Assembly: GCA_024698485.1 (NCBI GenBank)
Contig: JAILRC010000002.1
Span: forward strand, 1 to 64,000
Length of the DNA stretch: 64,000 bases
Direction: 5' to 3'
Source of the DNA: Lachnospiraceae bacterium
GTDB taxonomy: Bacteria > Bacillota > Clostridia > Lachnospirales > Lachnospiraceae
Under the pieces are notes generated by a model, which saw only the letters and a program-made list of their open reading frames with translations, was not told the DNA's origin and searched no databases. Below, piece after piece: positions 19,868 to 29,742 of this stretch. The position numbers were made by a program, and so were the translations under genes. The first letter of the stretch is position 1. Every line of letters begins with the position of its first letter.

Positions 19868-20555
19868 GATTTTAATCGTTGAAGATGATGCATCCATCGC
19901 AGAACTTGAAAAAGATTATCTTGAACTTAACGGATACAAGGTTGATGTTGATACGGACGGGAGAACCGGACTTAAGGACGCGCTGGAAAAAGAATATGAC
20001 CTTCTGATCCTTGACATAATGCTCCCCGGAGAAGACGGCTTTGAGATCTGCAAGCAGGTCCGTGAAAAGAAGGATGTTCCCATTATCATGGTTTCCGCAA
20101 AGAAGGAAGACATCGACAAGATCAAGGGCCTCGGATACGGTGCGGATGACTATATGACAAAACCTTTCAGCCCCAACGAACTGGTTGCGCGCGTAAAGGC
20201 GCACATCTCTCGTTTCGAGAGACTTTCCGGAGAAGGCGGAAGAGCGGGCGAGATCATCGAGATCCGCGGACTCAAGATAGACAAGGCTTCCCGCAGGGTT
20301 TTCATCAATGGTGACGAGAAGAACCTCACAAAGAAGGAATTCGATCTTCTGACCTTCCTTGCGGAGCATCCCGACAGAGTCTTCGAAAAGGAAGAACTCT
20401 TCAACCGCATCTGGGAAATGGAATCCTACAGCGACGGTGACATTGCCACCGTTACGGTTCACATTAAAAAGATCAGGGAAAAGATCGAGGAAGACGCAAC
20501 AAATCCTCAGTACATCGAAACCATTTGGGGTAAAGGATACAGATTTAAAGTATGA
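19860..20555 (+). CDS. OmpR/PhoB-family response regulator
   Basis: 231 aa; LILDIMLPGEDGFEIC receiver; winged-helix C-term [10 protein letters not shown]. Confidence 0.92.
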   Translation: MAKILIVEDDASIAELEKDYLELNGYKVDVDTDGRTGLKDALEKEYDLLILDIMLPGEDGFEICKQVREKKDVPIIMVSAKKEDIDKIKGLGYGADDYMTKPFSPNELVARVKAHISRFERLSGEGGRAGEIIEIRGLKIDKASRRVFINGDEKNLTKKEFDLLTFLAEHPDRVFEKEELFNRIWEMESYSDGDIATVTVHIKKIREKIEEDATNPQYIETIWGKGYRFKV

Positions 20556-21745
20556 TTTCAGAGGTTATGACGAGCCTTGGAAAAAAGCGCTCGACTATCA
20601 GGGAAATATTTGAATACGGAAATCAAAGAGCCAAGATCGTGGGCAGAGAGAACATCTTCGATTTTTCTCTTGGGAATCCCAGCGTTGCTCCGCCTCAGTG
20701 TGTGACAGACGAACTTGAGAGATTTGTCGCCGACGAAAGGCCGGAGGTGCTCCATGGGTACACTTCCGCCACGGGACTGGAATGGGTGAGACAGGCTATG
20801 GCAGACAGCCTGAATTCACGCTTCGGAACGGCTTTCAATAAGGACAATTTTTATATGACCGTGGGAGCTGCCGCTTCCATATGCATCGTCCTTAAGGCTC
20901 TTGCATGTGCGGGAGACGAGTTCATCGTTCCCGCGCCTTATTTTCCGGAGTACAAGTGCTGGATTGAAAACACTGCAAATGCCAAGTGCGTACTGATCCC
21001 TGCCAATCCGGAAAACTTTCAGATCAATTTCCTTGAGTTTGAAAAGAGTCTTTCGGAACACACCAAAGCCGTCATAATAAACAGCCCCAACAACCCCAGC
21101 GGCGCTGTATATTCGGAAGATACGATAAAGAAGCTTTCCGACATGCTTGAAAATGCTTCGAAAAAATACGGTCATCCCATTTATTTGATCTCCGATGAGC
21201 CTTACAGGGAGATCGTATTTGACGGTATTAAGCTTCCCTTTGTTACAAAGTACTACAGAAATACATTCATATGCTATTCCTTCTCAAAGTCCCTTTCTCT
21301 TCCGGGAGAAAGGATCGGCTATGTGCTTGTCCCCGATGAGATGGATGACTGCAAAGATGTTTATGCTGCGGTCTGCGGAGCAGGCAGGATTCTGGGATAT
21401 GTCAATGCTCCGAGTCTTTTTCAGAGAGTGGCGGGGAAATGCGCCGACAAAACGGCGGACATTTCCATATACAATAAAAACAGGGATATTTTGTATAAGG
21501 GTTTACGTGATGCGGGATATGCCTGCGTGAAGCCGGAGGGAGCGTTTTACATGTTCCCGAGAGCGCTGGAGGCGGATGAATATGCTTTTTGCGAAAGGGC
21601 AAAGAAGCATGATCTGCTCCTGGTACCGGGAACGGATTTCGGATGTCCCGGCCATGTGCGCATAGCATATTGCGTTCAGACAGAGACCATAGAACGTGCT
21701 CTGCCGATTTTTGAAAAACTTGCCGCTGAATACGGCATAAGATAG
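20552..21745 (+). CDS. Pyridoxal phosphate-dependent aminotransferase (class I/II)
   Basis: 397 aa; [29 protein letters not shown]. Confidence 0.87.
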   Translation: MISEVMTSLGKKRSTIREIFEYGNQRAKIVGRENIFDFSLGNPSVAPPQCVTDELERFVADERPEVLHGYTSATGLEWVRQAMADSLNSRFGTAFNKDNFYMTVGAAASICIVLKALACAGDEFIVPAPYFPEYKCWIENTANAKCVLIPANPENFQINFLEFEKSLSEHTKAVIINSPNNPSGAVYSEDTIKKLSDMLENASKKYGHPIYLISDEPYREIVFDGIKLPFVTKYYRNTFICYSFSKSLSLPGERIGYVLVPDEMDDCKDVYAAVCGAGRILGYVNAPSLFQRVAGKCADKTADISIYNKNRDILYKGLRDAGYACVKPEGAFYMFPRALEADEYAFCERAKKHDLLLVPGTDFGCPGHVRIAYCVQTETIERALPIFEKLAAEYGIR

Positions 21746-21759
21746 AAAGGAATACTAAT

Positions 21760-23157
21760 ATGGATTGTAAGATCACAAACATTCGCGAGATCTTCCGCGA
21801 AAAAGAAAAGTACCTCGGTAAAGAAGTTACCGTAGGCGGATGGGTAAGAAGCATCAGAGATTCCAAGAACTTCGGTTTCATCGTTTTAAATGACGGAACC
21901 TTTTTTGAGCCTCTTCAGATCGTTTATCATGATACACTTTCGAATTTTGACAATATTTCCAAACTGAATGTGGGTGCAGCTGTCATTGCTACAGGAACAC
22001 TGGTGGCAACTCCCGAGGCAAAGCAGCCTTTCGAGATCCAGGCTACCGCAGTTACCGTTGAAGGCGAGTCCACACCCGACTATCCCCTTCAGAAGAAGCG
22101 TCACACTCTTGAGTATTTGAGAACCATCACACACTTAAGACCCAGGACCAACACCTTTGAAGCTGTGTTCAAGATCCGCTCCCTGGCTGCATATGCCATC
22201 CACAAATTTTTCCAGGAGAGAGATTTCGTTTACGTTCACACTCCCATCATCACAGGAAGTGACTGCGAAGGTGCAGGAGAGATGTTTCAGGTGACCACCC
22301 TTGACATGAACAACCTTCCTCTTACGGAAGACGGCAAGGTGGATTTCTCCAAGGATTTCTTCAACAAGCCCGTTAACCTTACCGTTTCGGGTCAGCTGAA
22401 CGGTGAAAACTACGCTATGGCTTTCAAGAACATCTACACCTTCGGACCTACATTCAGAGCCGAGAACTCCAACACCACACGTCACGCTGCGGAGTTCTGG
22501 ATGATCGAGCCCGAGATCGCTTTTGCCGATCTTGACGACGACATCATCCTTGCGGAGAGTATGCTGAAATACATCATCAGATACGTTCTGGAGAACGCTC
22601 CCGAAGAGATGAAGTTCCTGAACCAGTTCGTTGATACGGGACTCATCGAGAGACTTACCCATGTAATGAACTCCGAATTCGGCCGTGTGACCTACACGGA
22701 TGCCATCAAACTTCTTGAGGAGCATAACGACGAGTTCGATTACAAGGTTTCCTGGGGTTGCGACCTTCAGACGGAGCATGAGAGATACCTTACAGAGCAG
22801 ATCTTCAAGCGTCCCGTTTTCGTTACTGACTATCCCAAGGACATCAAGGCTTTCTACATGAAGCTGAATCCCGATGGAAAGACCGTTGCCGCTACAGACT
22901 GCCTCGTTCCCGGTATCGGTGAGATCATCGGCGGAAGCCAGAGAGAGGACAACTACGATCTTCTTGTTAAGAGAATGGATGAGCTGGGACTTAAGAAGGA
23001 AGATTACGAATCCTATCTTGACCTTCGTAAGTACGGTACCGCAAGACATGCAGGTTTCGGTCTCGGCTTTGAGCGCTGCGTCATGTACCTTACAGGTATG
23101 GGCAACATCAGAGACGTGCTTCCTTTCCCCAGAACAGTAAACAATTGCGAGAGATAA
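21760..23157 (+). CDS. asnS: Asparaginyl-tRNA synthetase
   Basis: 465 aa; OB-fold [74 protein letters not shown]. Confidence 0.94.
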   Translation: MDCKITNIREIFREKEKYLGKEVTVGGWVRSIRDSKNFGFIVLNDGTFFEPLQIVYHDTLSNFDNISKLNVGAAVIATGTLVATPEAKQPFEIQATAVTVEGESTPDYPLQKKRHTLEYLRTITHLRPRTNTFEAVFKIRSLAAYAIHKFFQERDFVYVHTPIITGSDCEGAGEMFQVTTLDMNNLPLTEDGKVDFSKDFFNKPVNLTVSGQLNGENYAMAFKNIYTFGPTFRAENSNTTRHAAEFWMIEPEIAFADLDDDIILAESMLKYIIRYVLENAPEEMKFLNQFVDTGLIERLTHVMNSEFGRVTYTDAIKLLEEHNDEFDYKVSWGCDLQTEHERYLTEQIFKRPVFVTDYPKDIKAFYMKLNPDGKTVAATDCLVPGIGEIIGGSQREDNYDLLVKRMDELGLKKEDYESYLDLRKYGTARHAGFGLGFERCVMYLTGMGNIRDVLPFPRTVNNCER

Positions 23158-23160
23158 AAT

Positions 23161-25107
23161 ATGAAGATTTCGATTTCGGATATCAAAACCCACGATATAA
23201 ATCCAAATATGTTCGGTCTCTTCTTAGAAGACATCAACTATGCCGCTGACGGCGGTCTTTATGCGGAGATGATAGAAAACAGGAACTTTGAGTTCTTTAA
23301 GACCACAGGTGACTTCGACGCATATGCACCGGAGTACGACGGCATCTACGGCTGGTACAGATATCCCAAGGATTGCCCCTTTGTGGTGATGGAGACAAGG
23401 ACTGTGAGACCTCTGGTAAAGGAGAATCCTCACTACCTTCACCTGAAGACTCTGAGAGCCAATTCCGGATTTACCAACAAATCTTTTGACGGCCTCTGTC
23501 TCAAGAAAGACAACGGCTATAACGGAGTGTTTTGGATGAACACTCCCGCTTATAACGGCGATGTGAATGTCATTATCGAAAAGGATAAGGACGTCATATA
23601 CAAGAAGACCTTTACGGTGACGGCCGGCGATTGCTGGAGAGAGTTCAAGTACTCCTTCACCGCTCCCTATTCCGTAAGAGGCGCCCGTCTTGTCATCACC
23701 CTTTCCGAAAGAGGCGAAGCGGATTTTGATTTCATATCCCTCTTCCCTCAGGATGCTGTAATGGGACTGTTCAGAAAGGATCTGGCAGAACTGCTTAAGG
23801 ATCTGAAACCCGGATTCCTCCGTTTCCCCGGAGGATGTATCATCGAGGGTAACACCCTTGAGAACAGGTATCAGTGGAAACTCAGCGTGGGAGATCCCAA
23901 GAGCCGTGTTTCCAACTGGAACCGCTGGGCAGTACACGGAAACAACAGGGAAAACAACTATACGGGCAGGTTTTCACATTACAACCAGACTCTGGGTCTC
24001 GGTTACTATGAGTACTTCCTGCTCTGTGAATACATAGGGGCAAAGGCACTTCCCGTCATCAATGTGGGACTTGCCTGCCAGTACCAGTCAACGGAACTTG
24101 TGGAGACCACGGATCCCCGTTTCTACGACTTCGTCCATGATGCTCTTGATCTCATAGAGTTTGCCAACGGAGACATCGGAACAAAGTGGGGGTCCTTAAG
24201 AGCAAGGATGGGTCATCCCGCTCCCTTCGGCCTTGAGTTCATGGGTATAGGAAATGAGCAGTGGGAAACGGAGAAGGTGAACTTCTTTGAGAGATATACC
24301 ATCTTTGAAAAGGCTATTCATGCCAAGTATCCTGACATGAAGCTCATAGGTTCCGCAGGTCCCGATGTCCGCACCGAGAGATATGAGGCAGCATGGAACT
24401 TCTACCGTGAGAACAGGGATAAGAAGAATTTTACCTATGCAATAGATGAGCATTACTACATGCCTCCGGAATGGTTCCTTGAGAACACTCACTTCTATGA
24501 CGATTACGACAGAGCTGTCAAAGTGTTCTCCGGCGAGTATGCGGCCCATCCCAAGCGCATCGGCTCCGAAAAGAGCGGAAACACACTTCAGGGCGCAGTT
24601 TCCGAAGCAGCTTTCCTTACAGGTGTTGAGAGAAATGCCGATGTGGTGGTGATGTCCAGTTATGCACCTCTGTTTGCAAGAGAAGGCTACGTTCAGTGGG
24701 CTCCCGACATGATCTGGTTCAATGATGAGACTGCCTACGGAACTCCCAGCTACCATGTGCAGAAGATGTACATGAACAACCTCGGAAGCTGGGATCTGGA
24801 AGCGGATTCGGATTTTGATCCCGATGCGGCAAAGATCTTCTTCAACGCGACCTATGATGTAAAGAGGGATGAAGTGATCCTTAAGGTTGCCAATGCCTCG
24901 GACGAGGACAGTGAGATCGCTTTCGATCTTTCGGATCACGGAAGTGTTAAAAGTTGCGAGGTAACGGAACTCACGGGAGACGACCCGAGAGCGTTCAATT
25001 CGGTAGATTTTAAGGACAGGGTGGATACGAAGAGATATAGTGCAGATCCCAATGAAAGACATGTTTTCCCGAAACAGTCCTTCACTGTTGTAAGATTCGG
25101 ATTATAA
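23161..25107 (+). CDS. Alpha-L-arabinofuranosidase, GH51-like
   Basis: 648 aa; MFGLFLEDINYAADGGLYAEMIENRNFEF, FLRFPGGCIIEGNTLENRYQWK, EFMGIGNEQWE. Confidence 0.88.
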   Translation: MKISISDIKTHDINPNMFGLFLEDINYAADGGLYAEMIENRNFEFFKTTGDFDAYAPEYDGIYGWYRYPKDCPFVVMETRTVRPLVKENPHYLHLKTLRANSGFTNKSFDGLCLKKDNGYNGVFWMNTPAYNGDVNVIIEKDKDVIYKKTFTVTAGDCWREFKYSFTAPYSVRGARLVITLSERGEADFDFISLFPQDAVMGLFRKDLAELLKDLKPGFLRFPGGCIIEGNTLENRYQWKLSVGDPKSRVSNWNRWAVHGNNRENNYTGRFSHYNQTLGLGYYEYFLLCEYIGAKALPVINVGLACQYQSTELVETTDPRFYDFVHDALDLIEFANGDIGTKWGSLRARMGHPAPFGLEFMGIGNEQWETEKVNFFERYTIFEKAIHAKYPDMKLIGSAGPDVRTERYEAAWNFYRENRDKKNFTYAIDEHYYMPPEWFLENTHFYDDYDRAVKVFSGEYAAHPKRIGSEKSGNTLQGAVSEAAFLTGVERNADVVVMSSYAPLFAREGYVQWAPDMIWFNDETAYGTPSYHVQKMYMNNLGSWDLEADSDFDPDAAKIFFNATYDVKRDEVILKVANASDEDSEIAFDLSDHGSVKSCEVTELTGDDPRAFNSVDFKDRVDTKRYSADPNERHVFPKQSFTVVRFGL

Positions 25108-25111
25108 AAAA

Positions 25112-25140
25112 TGAGGCGGCAAGTCAAAAACTTGCCGCTT
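25112..25140 (+). repeat. Left copy of 29-bp direct repeat (terminator hairpin)
   Basis: TGAGGCGGCAAGTCAAAAACTTGCCGCTT; identical to 32402-32430; preceded by an A-run but lacking a following T-run. Confidence 0.92.
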
Positions 25141-25146
25141 CAAATT

Positions 25147-25201
25147 TGTAGACAAAGGGTCCCTGGTCCGTTAGGATTTCGGAACTTTTTGTATTTTTTA
25201 T
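25147..25201 (+). repeat. Left terminal inverted repeat of island
   Basis: TGTAGACAAAGGGTCCCTGGTCCGTTAGGATTTCGGAACTTTTTGTATTTTTTAT; blocks TGTAGACAAA, CGTTAGGA, ATTTTTTAT recur in inverse at 32349-32398. Confidence 0.8.
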
Positions 25202-25346
25202 GCCGTGATAAATCGATGTTTTTGTTGGTTCGATGTATAACTTTTGATTTCATGTGGATATTTGATTCGGTTTCACTTATAAGAGCAACTGGGCCTATGC
25301 ATCATTTGTGTATAACGGATATGATCGTAAACGAGGGATTTCTTTC

Positions 25347-26732
25347 TTATATAAATGGTTCCGAATAACATATTCCCGATATAATATCACTATAAATATT
25401 CTTACATCTATCCATGGAACCATTAATACTGCCTTCTGCTAGTGCTTCTGCTCGGCATCCACCTCCGCAAAAATATTTATATTTACAAGAATAGCAGTCT
25501 GTTTTTTTGCTTTCAACATTATGTTGTCTGTTGAAACATACACCTTCTTTAATTATAGAATTTAGTTTATCATTAAGTGTACCAATCCTATATGCGTCAT
25601 AGTGAAGTGAAGGACAGGGATAAATATTTCCATTTGGAACTATGCTGATTATTTTTTTTCCTACACCGCAACTGACAACCTTACCACCTATTTTTATTTT
25701 TTGGGTTATTTCAAAAGAATTACTCACAGATATTGAATAACCATCTTTTTTTAACTCAGCTACTTTTTTTAAAAATACTTTATAGTTTTTGTCAAAACTA
25801 TCGAAATAGCCACCGATAGCCTTATTCATATTTTTACCGGTTCGAATAATACGATTTATGTGAACCGAATGAATTCCAAGGCCTTTTGCAAAAGCTGGAA
25901 AGTCAAGTAGATCATCTATATTATCTTCTGTAACAGCAAACGAAATAATTATATTTTTAAAGCCCAAGGAAACAGATTTCTTGATTCCCATAAGCGTTTT
26001 TTCAAATGATCCCGCTCCCCTGTTTTTTTCGTGAGTTTCTTTTTTTATCCCATCTAAGGAAAACTGAATTCCGTTAATATAAGGAAAAACTTGTGAATAT
26101 ATGTTGTGTCCGACCGTTCCGTTTGTAATAATTTTTACAGAGGGAAACCTCAATCTTTCTTTTAAAAGACGCAGAATTGTTACAAGTTCCTTATTCAAAA
26201 ATGGTTCCCCGCCACTAATCACTATATTTTTACGTTTCCACAAAGGGATCTGATTTAAAAATTTTTTTAAAAGACTAATATCGATATTCTTTATGCCACC
26301 TTCATCCAAAACATTTCTTGCTCTAAAATAACAGTACGGACATGAAAGATTACACGTATCAATTATATGAATCCATATTTGTTCAAAAGAAGCCTTGGTT
26401 TCTTTTGGCAATTTATTTTTCTTTTTTTCTTCATTACCATTATTATCAGCAACGACTAAGAACCCAACTTTAAGCATCGCTTCTATGCTTTCATTGTATA
26501 TTTTGGCTACATAGCTATATTTGGTTTTGTTTTCTTTAGCAACCTCAGTCAAGTAAGCTTTTATTGTTGAACCGGAAATACTCTTTGCCATGGAATAGCC
26601 TATCTCGTCCAGTTCTATCCAATTACCTGACTTATAATTCAAAAAAATAAGTTTATTACAATCAGGGGCCTTTATAAAATCTTGATTTATAACAAGTTGT
26701 TTATTGCATATTGAATTAAATGACTTTTTCAT
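25347..26732 (-). CDS. Radical SAM/SPASM peptide maturase with N-terminal PqqD-like region
   Basis: 461 aa; CNLSCPYC (CX3CX2C); SPASM DCYSCKYKYFCGGGCRAEALAEGSINGSMDRC (CX2CX5CX3C...C); N-term WIELDEIGYSMAKSISG...EAMLKVGFLV. Confidence 0.88.
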   Translation of the reverse strand: MKKSFNSICNKQLVINQDFIKAPDCNKLIFLNYKSGNWIELDEIGYSMAKSISGSTIKAYLTEVAKENKTKYSYVAKIYNESIEAMLKVGFLVVADNNGNEEKKKNKLPKETKASFEQIWIHIIDTCNLSCPYCYFRARNVLDEGGIKNIDISLLKKFLNQIPLWKRKNIVISGGEPFLNKELVTILRLLKERLRFPSVKIITNGTVGHNIYSQVFPYINGIQFSLDGIKKETHEKNRGAGSFEKTLMGIKKSVSLGFKNIIISFAVTEDNIDDLLDFPAFAKGLGIHSVHINRIIRTGKNMNKAIGGYFDSFDKNYKVFLKKVAELKKDGYSISVSNSFEITQKIKIGGKVVSCGVGKKIISIVPNGNIYPCPSLHYDAYRIGTLNDKLNSIIKEGVCFNRQHNVESKKTDCYSCKYKYFCGGGCRAEALAEGSINGSMDRCKNIYSDIISGICYSEPFI

Positions 26733-26739
26733 CTTTCTC

Positions 26740-27588
26740 TCACCGGAATATATAATACTTAATAAGTTCTACCATGTTCAAAAAAACATCATCATTGCAT
26801 GCGTGAAACAGAATTGCCACCCCAATACATCCTGACTTGTCATATAGTACTGCGCATACCATTCCAACAAAGATTATTTGTACCAGATTAAAAAAAACTG
26901 ACCACGACCATTCCCAACTTAATGAGGTCAATAATCCAACATGCCATAAAGCAAATATTATTGAAGATACTAGTATGGCATATTTCTTCTTTGTTATTTT
27001 CTTCAGGGTATTGTATAAGAAGCCCCTAAAGAACAGTTCCTCTAACAACGCGGCGGTAAAAAAGGCAAGCAGAATATCTTGAATAAGCACATTTTTTTCA
27101 AAAACTCTTGCCCTACGTTCATAAATGGTTATGATGTTATTCACCAACAACGGAACAAAGGCCAATAAGTATACATTTATATGAGATTTGTCAGTTGTTC
27201 TTTTTAAACGTTTGTTATTTTTTATATCATACACTGTCAGCCCCAGGGGAAAAATTTGAACGGCAAGCATTTCCCAAGAAGTAAAAATGTAATATCCTGC
27301 TATTTTTATTGAATGATTCCAATGTCCGTAATAAAACGAAATAATGGCTGCAAAAGCACAGATAACCGAAATTACGGTTAGGCTTAGTATGATTTTTTTA
27401 GGTGTGTTACTATTATCTTCCCTAAAACTCTCAATATTTATTTTCCCGATGATAAGAAAAAGAAGAAACGGGAAATAAGAATTCAGTAAACTTAATATAA
27501 TAAGCCCTATCAAGATACTTACTTGCTTTAACATATGCAATGTGTATTTATTTTTTTCTGATGTACCCTTTGTTATGGAAGTGTCCAT
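26740..27588 (-). CDS. CPBP-family intramembrane metalloprotease
   Basis: 282 aa; EELFFRGFLYNTL, IIFALWHVG, ILFHACND motifs; start uncertain (overlaps upstream gene by 41 bp). Confidence 0.82.
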   Translation of the reverse strand: MDTSITKGTSEKNKYTLHMLKQVSILIGLIILSLLNSYFPFLLFLIIGKINIESFREDNSNTPKKIILSLTVISVICAFAAIISFYYGHWNHSIKIAGYYIFTSWEMLAVQIFPLGLTVYDIKNNKRLKRTTDKSHINVYLLAFVPLLVNNIITIYERRARVFEKNVLIQDILLAFFTAALLEELFFRGFLYNTLKKITKKKYAILVSSIIFALWHVGLLTSLSWEWSWSVFFNLVQIIFVGMVCAVLYDKSGCIGVAILFHACNDDVFLNMVELIKYYIFR

Positions 27589-27907
27589 TTTTACATTGCT
27601 CCATTTTAATATAATAATAGTAAATTCCTTCGGTTAAATTTACTGAAATTGAATCCTTGAAATCCTTTCCTTCGAAGAAATATATGTCGTCTCCGGCATC
27701 ATTGTAAACTTTGACAATCATATTACCGCTTTCCACTGTTCCTTCAAAATCAGCTTCAAACGTGGAGTCAGAGTTTATGATGAATTTTTCTGTTTTCTCT
27801 GTATCAAATGCTCCGAATCTTGCATTATCTTCAAAGCATTTAGTCTCGCCACATCCTTGAACCAATAATGTTATCAAGATAAACAAGGCCAAACATTTCT
27901 TTTTCAT
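27548..27907 (-). CDS. Small putative lipoprotein (possible immunity protein)
   Basis: 119 aa; signal MKKKCLALFILITLLVQGC lipobox. Confidence 0.6.
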   Translation of the reverse strand: MKKKCLALFILITLLVQGCGETKCFEDNARFGAFDTEKTEKFIINSDSTFEADFEGTVESGNMIVKVYNDAGDDIYFFEGKDFKDSISVNLTEGIYYYYIKMEQCKNGHFHNKGYIRKK

Positions 27908-27922
27908 CTTATTATTTCCTTT

Positions 27923-29083
27923 CTATGATATCATTGCCTTCTTGGGGCTGGTTGAACTGATCCTTACTTTAAGGATCCCGGTAATTGCGATCAGAACTAC
28001 CGCAGTGATCATCAGCATAAGAAGGATTATTCTGAAAGATACGTTATATACCGAGATTGGGAAGCCTATCTCTTTGGAAAATCTGCTGTTAATTATAGTA
28101 CAGATTATTTTTGTAACAACAACAGCAAAGATAGAAGAAGTCGACTGGATAATTGCAACCCCGCCCAAATAGCAACTCAAAATGTACTGATCTCTGAGTC
28201 CCAGTGCTTTAAGAATACCAAGTTTTCTTGAGAGACCCTTCATAGCATAGGCAAGAAGAAGAGCTTCCAATACCACCGCAAAAACAGTAACAAATACAGG
28301 CATTACCCTTCGAGTCCCCTTGGTTCCGGACATCCCTAAATTTTCTGAGCACCCGACTACCTGATAATCCGAAAGTTTAATACTCGACGTGATAGCCCTG
28401 TAACTTTCCTCTGCTTCCTTTGTAGGAAGGTAGATCCAAACAACGTTTGGAACAGTGTTTTCCTGTGTTTCTGCCTCAAAAATCACAGAATAATCAAATT
28501 TTGCGCCTGCAGAGTCTAATATTCCAACGACTTCATAGGGAATTTCGGTCATCTCACCCGTAACATCAAAATACATTAATCCACCGCGAACCTCTTTTCC
28601 GAAATCGATGTGTGAGATCGTATCCCCCACCTTGATATTTGCTGTATTTGCAAGATATCCGCCAACAAGTATCTCGTTTTTACCTTTTTCGGGAATACGA
28701 CCTTCATGGATAAATTCCTTCATAACCTCTTCAAGAAATTCGTGCTCGCAGGCATATCTTATGTAGTCATCTCCCGTAAGCTGCCCGGGTCTCGTTATCG
28801 ATAATGAGTACCTCGATGTCAATTGATAAATTTTAGAATCTTTTGAAAGCTTTGATCTCAGATCCTTGGCAAAATCGGGTGAAATGTCCTCATACATTCT
28901 TGAAAAACTCCTGCTGGCCTGTCCTGAGAATATGACATTCGGAGAAAGCTTAGCATATGATCTTTCGGACGTGAAAGTTAATAGAACGCATATTAAAAAC
29001 ATGGATATTAGAGTCATTATCGCGAAAAAGATAGTTTTCCCCATACCTCCAAACAATTCTTTGGCAAAAAGCTTGGTTTTCAT
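27923..29083 (-). CDS. MacB/FtsX-like ABC transporter permease
   Basis: 386 aa; one N-terminal TM, large extracytoplasmic domain, three C-terminal TMs. Confidence 0.75.
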   Translation of the reverse strand: MKTKLFAKELFGGMGKTIFFAIMTLISMFLICVLLTFTSERSYAKLSPNVIFSGQASRSFSRMYEDISPDFAKDLRSKLSKDSKIYQLTSRYSLSITRPGQLTGDDYIRYACEHEFLEEVMKEFIHEGRIPEKGKNEILVGGYLANTANIKVGDTISHIDFGKEVRGGLMYFDVTGEMTEIPYEVVGILDSAGAKFDYSVIFEAETQENTVPNVVWIYLPTKEAEESYRAITSSIKLSDYQVVGCSENLGMSGTKGTRRVMPVFVTVFAVVLEALLLAYAMKGLSRKLGILKALGLRDQYILSCYLGGVAIIQSTSSIFAVVVTKIICTIINSRFSKEIGFPISVYNVSFRIILLMLMITAVVLIAITGILKVRISSTSPKKAMIS

Positions 29084-29094
29084 TCTTTCCCCTC

Positions 29095-29730
29095 CTATAA
29101 TTCGACAATCTCATCACAAATATCATCAAACACGGACGTGTGGCAGGTTACTATTACCAACTTTGTCTTTTTCAGTTCCTTTAGCAATTCAATGATAATC
29201 TGTGCATTGCCTTCGTCTACATTGGAGATCGGTTCGTCACAAATGAAAATCTCCGCATCTTTCAAAAGCGCTCTCGCAAACGCAAGCCTTTGTTTCTCAC
29301 CTCCGGACAATTCTGCTGTCCTGTGATGTTTTCTGTGTGCAAGGTTCATCTTTTGCAGAAGATCATCAATCTTCTTTCCATCAAATTTTTCCTTAGTATC
29401 CTCATATATCAGTTTAAGATTTTCAAAGACTGAAAGATTTTCAAAAAGAGCATAGTCCTGGAACACAAAAGAATATCTTTCTTTACGAATACTGCACAGA
29501 GTGTTTTTATCCGAAAAATCCAAAACTCTTCCATCAATCGACAGATCACCGTATGTCGGGTCATCTAAAAGGCCCAAAATGCTGAGCAAAGTTGTTTTTC
29601 CTTTGCCCGAAGCTCCTTTAAGAAGATACATTTTACCTGCTTCAAATGCGTGACAGAAATCCTTGATAACTTCTATATTGTTTTTCCCTTTTCTATACGT
29701 TTTTCCGAGATTACTTGCCTGAATCCTCAT
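29095..29730 (-). CDS. ABC transporter ATP-binding protein (LolD/MacB-like)
   Basis: 211 aa; GASGKGKTTLL, LSGGEKQRLAFARALL, IFICDEP. Confidence 0.88.
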   Translation of the reverse strand: MRIQASNLGKTYRKGKNNIEVIKDFCHAFEAGKMYLLKGASGKGKTTLLSILGLLDDPTYGDLSIDGRVLDFSDKNTLCSIRKERYSFVFQDYALFENLSVFENLKLIYEDTKEKFDGKKIDDLLQKMNLAHRKHHRTAELSGGEKQRLAFARALLKDAEIFICDEPISNVDEGNAQIIIELLKELKKTKLVIVTCHTSVFDDICDEIVEL

Positions 29731-29742
29731 TGGGTTGCTCCT

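Noticed and set aside
22135-23193. 352-aa minus-strand ORF
   Set aside because: Antisense shadow of asnS, whose sense product has all expected motifs.
25111-25368. 85-aa plus-strand ORF at island left end as a transposase remnant
   Set aside because: It runs through the terminator hairpin and TIR and shows no recognisable transposase motif.
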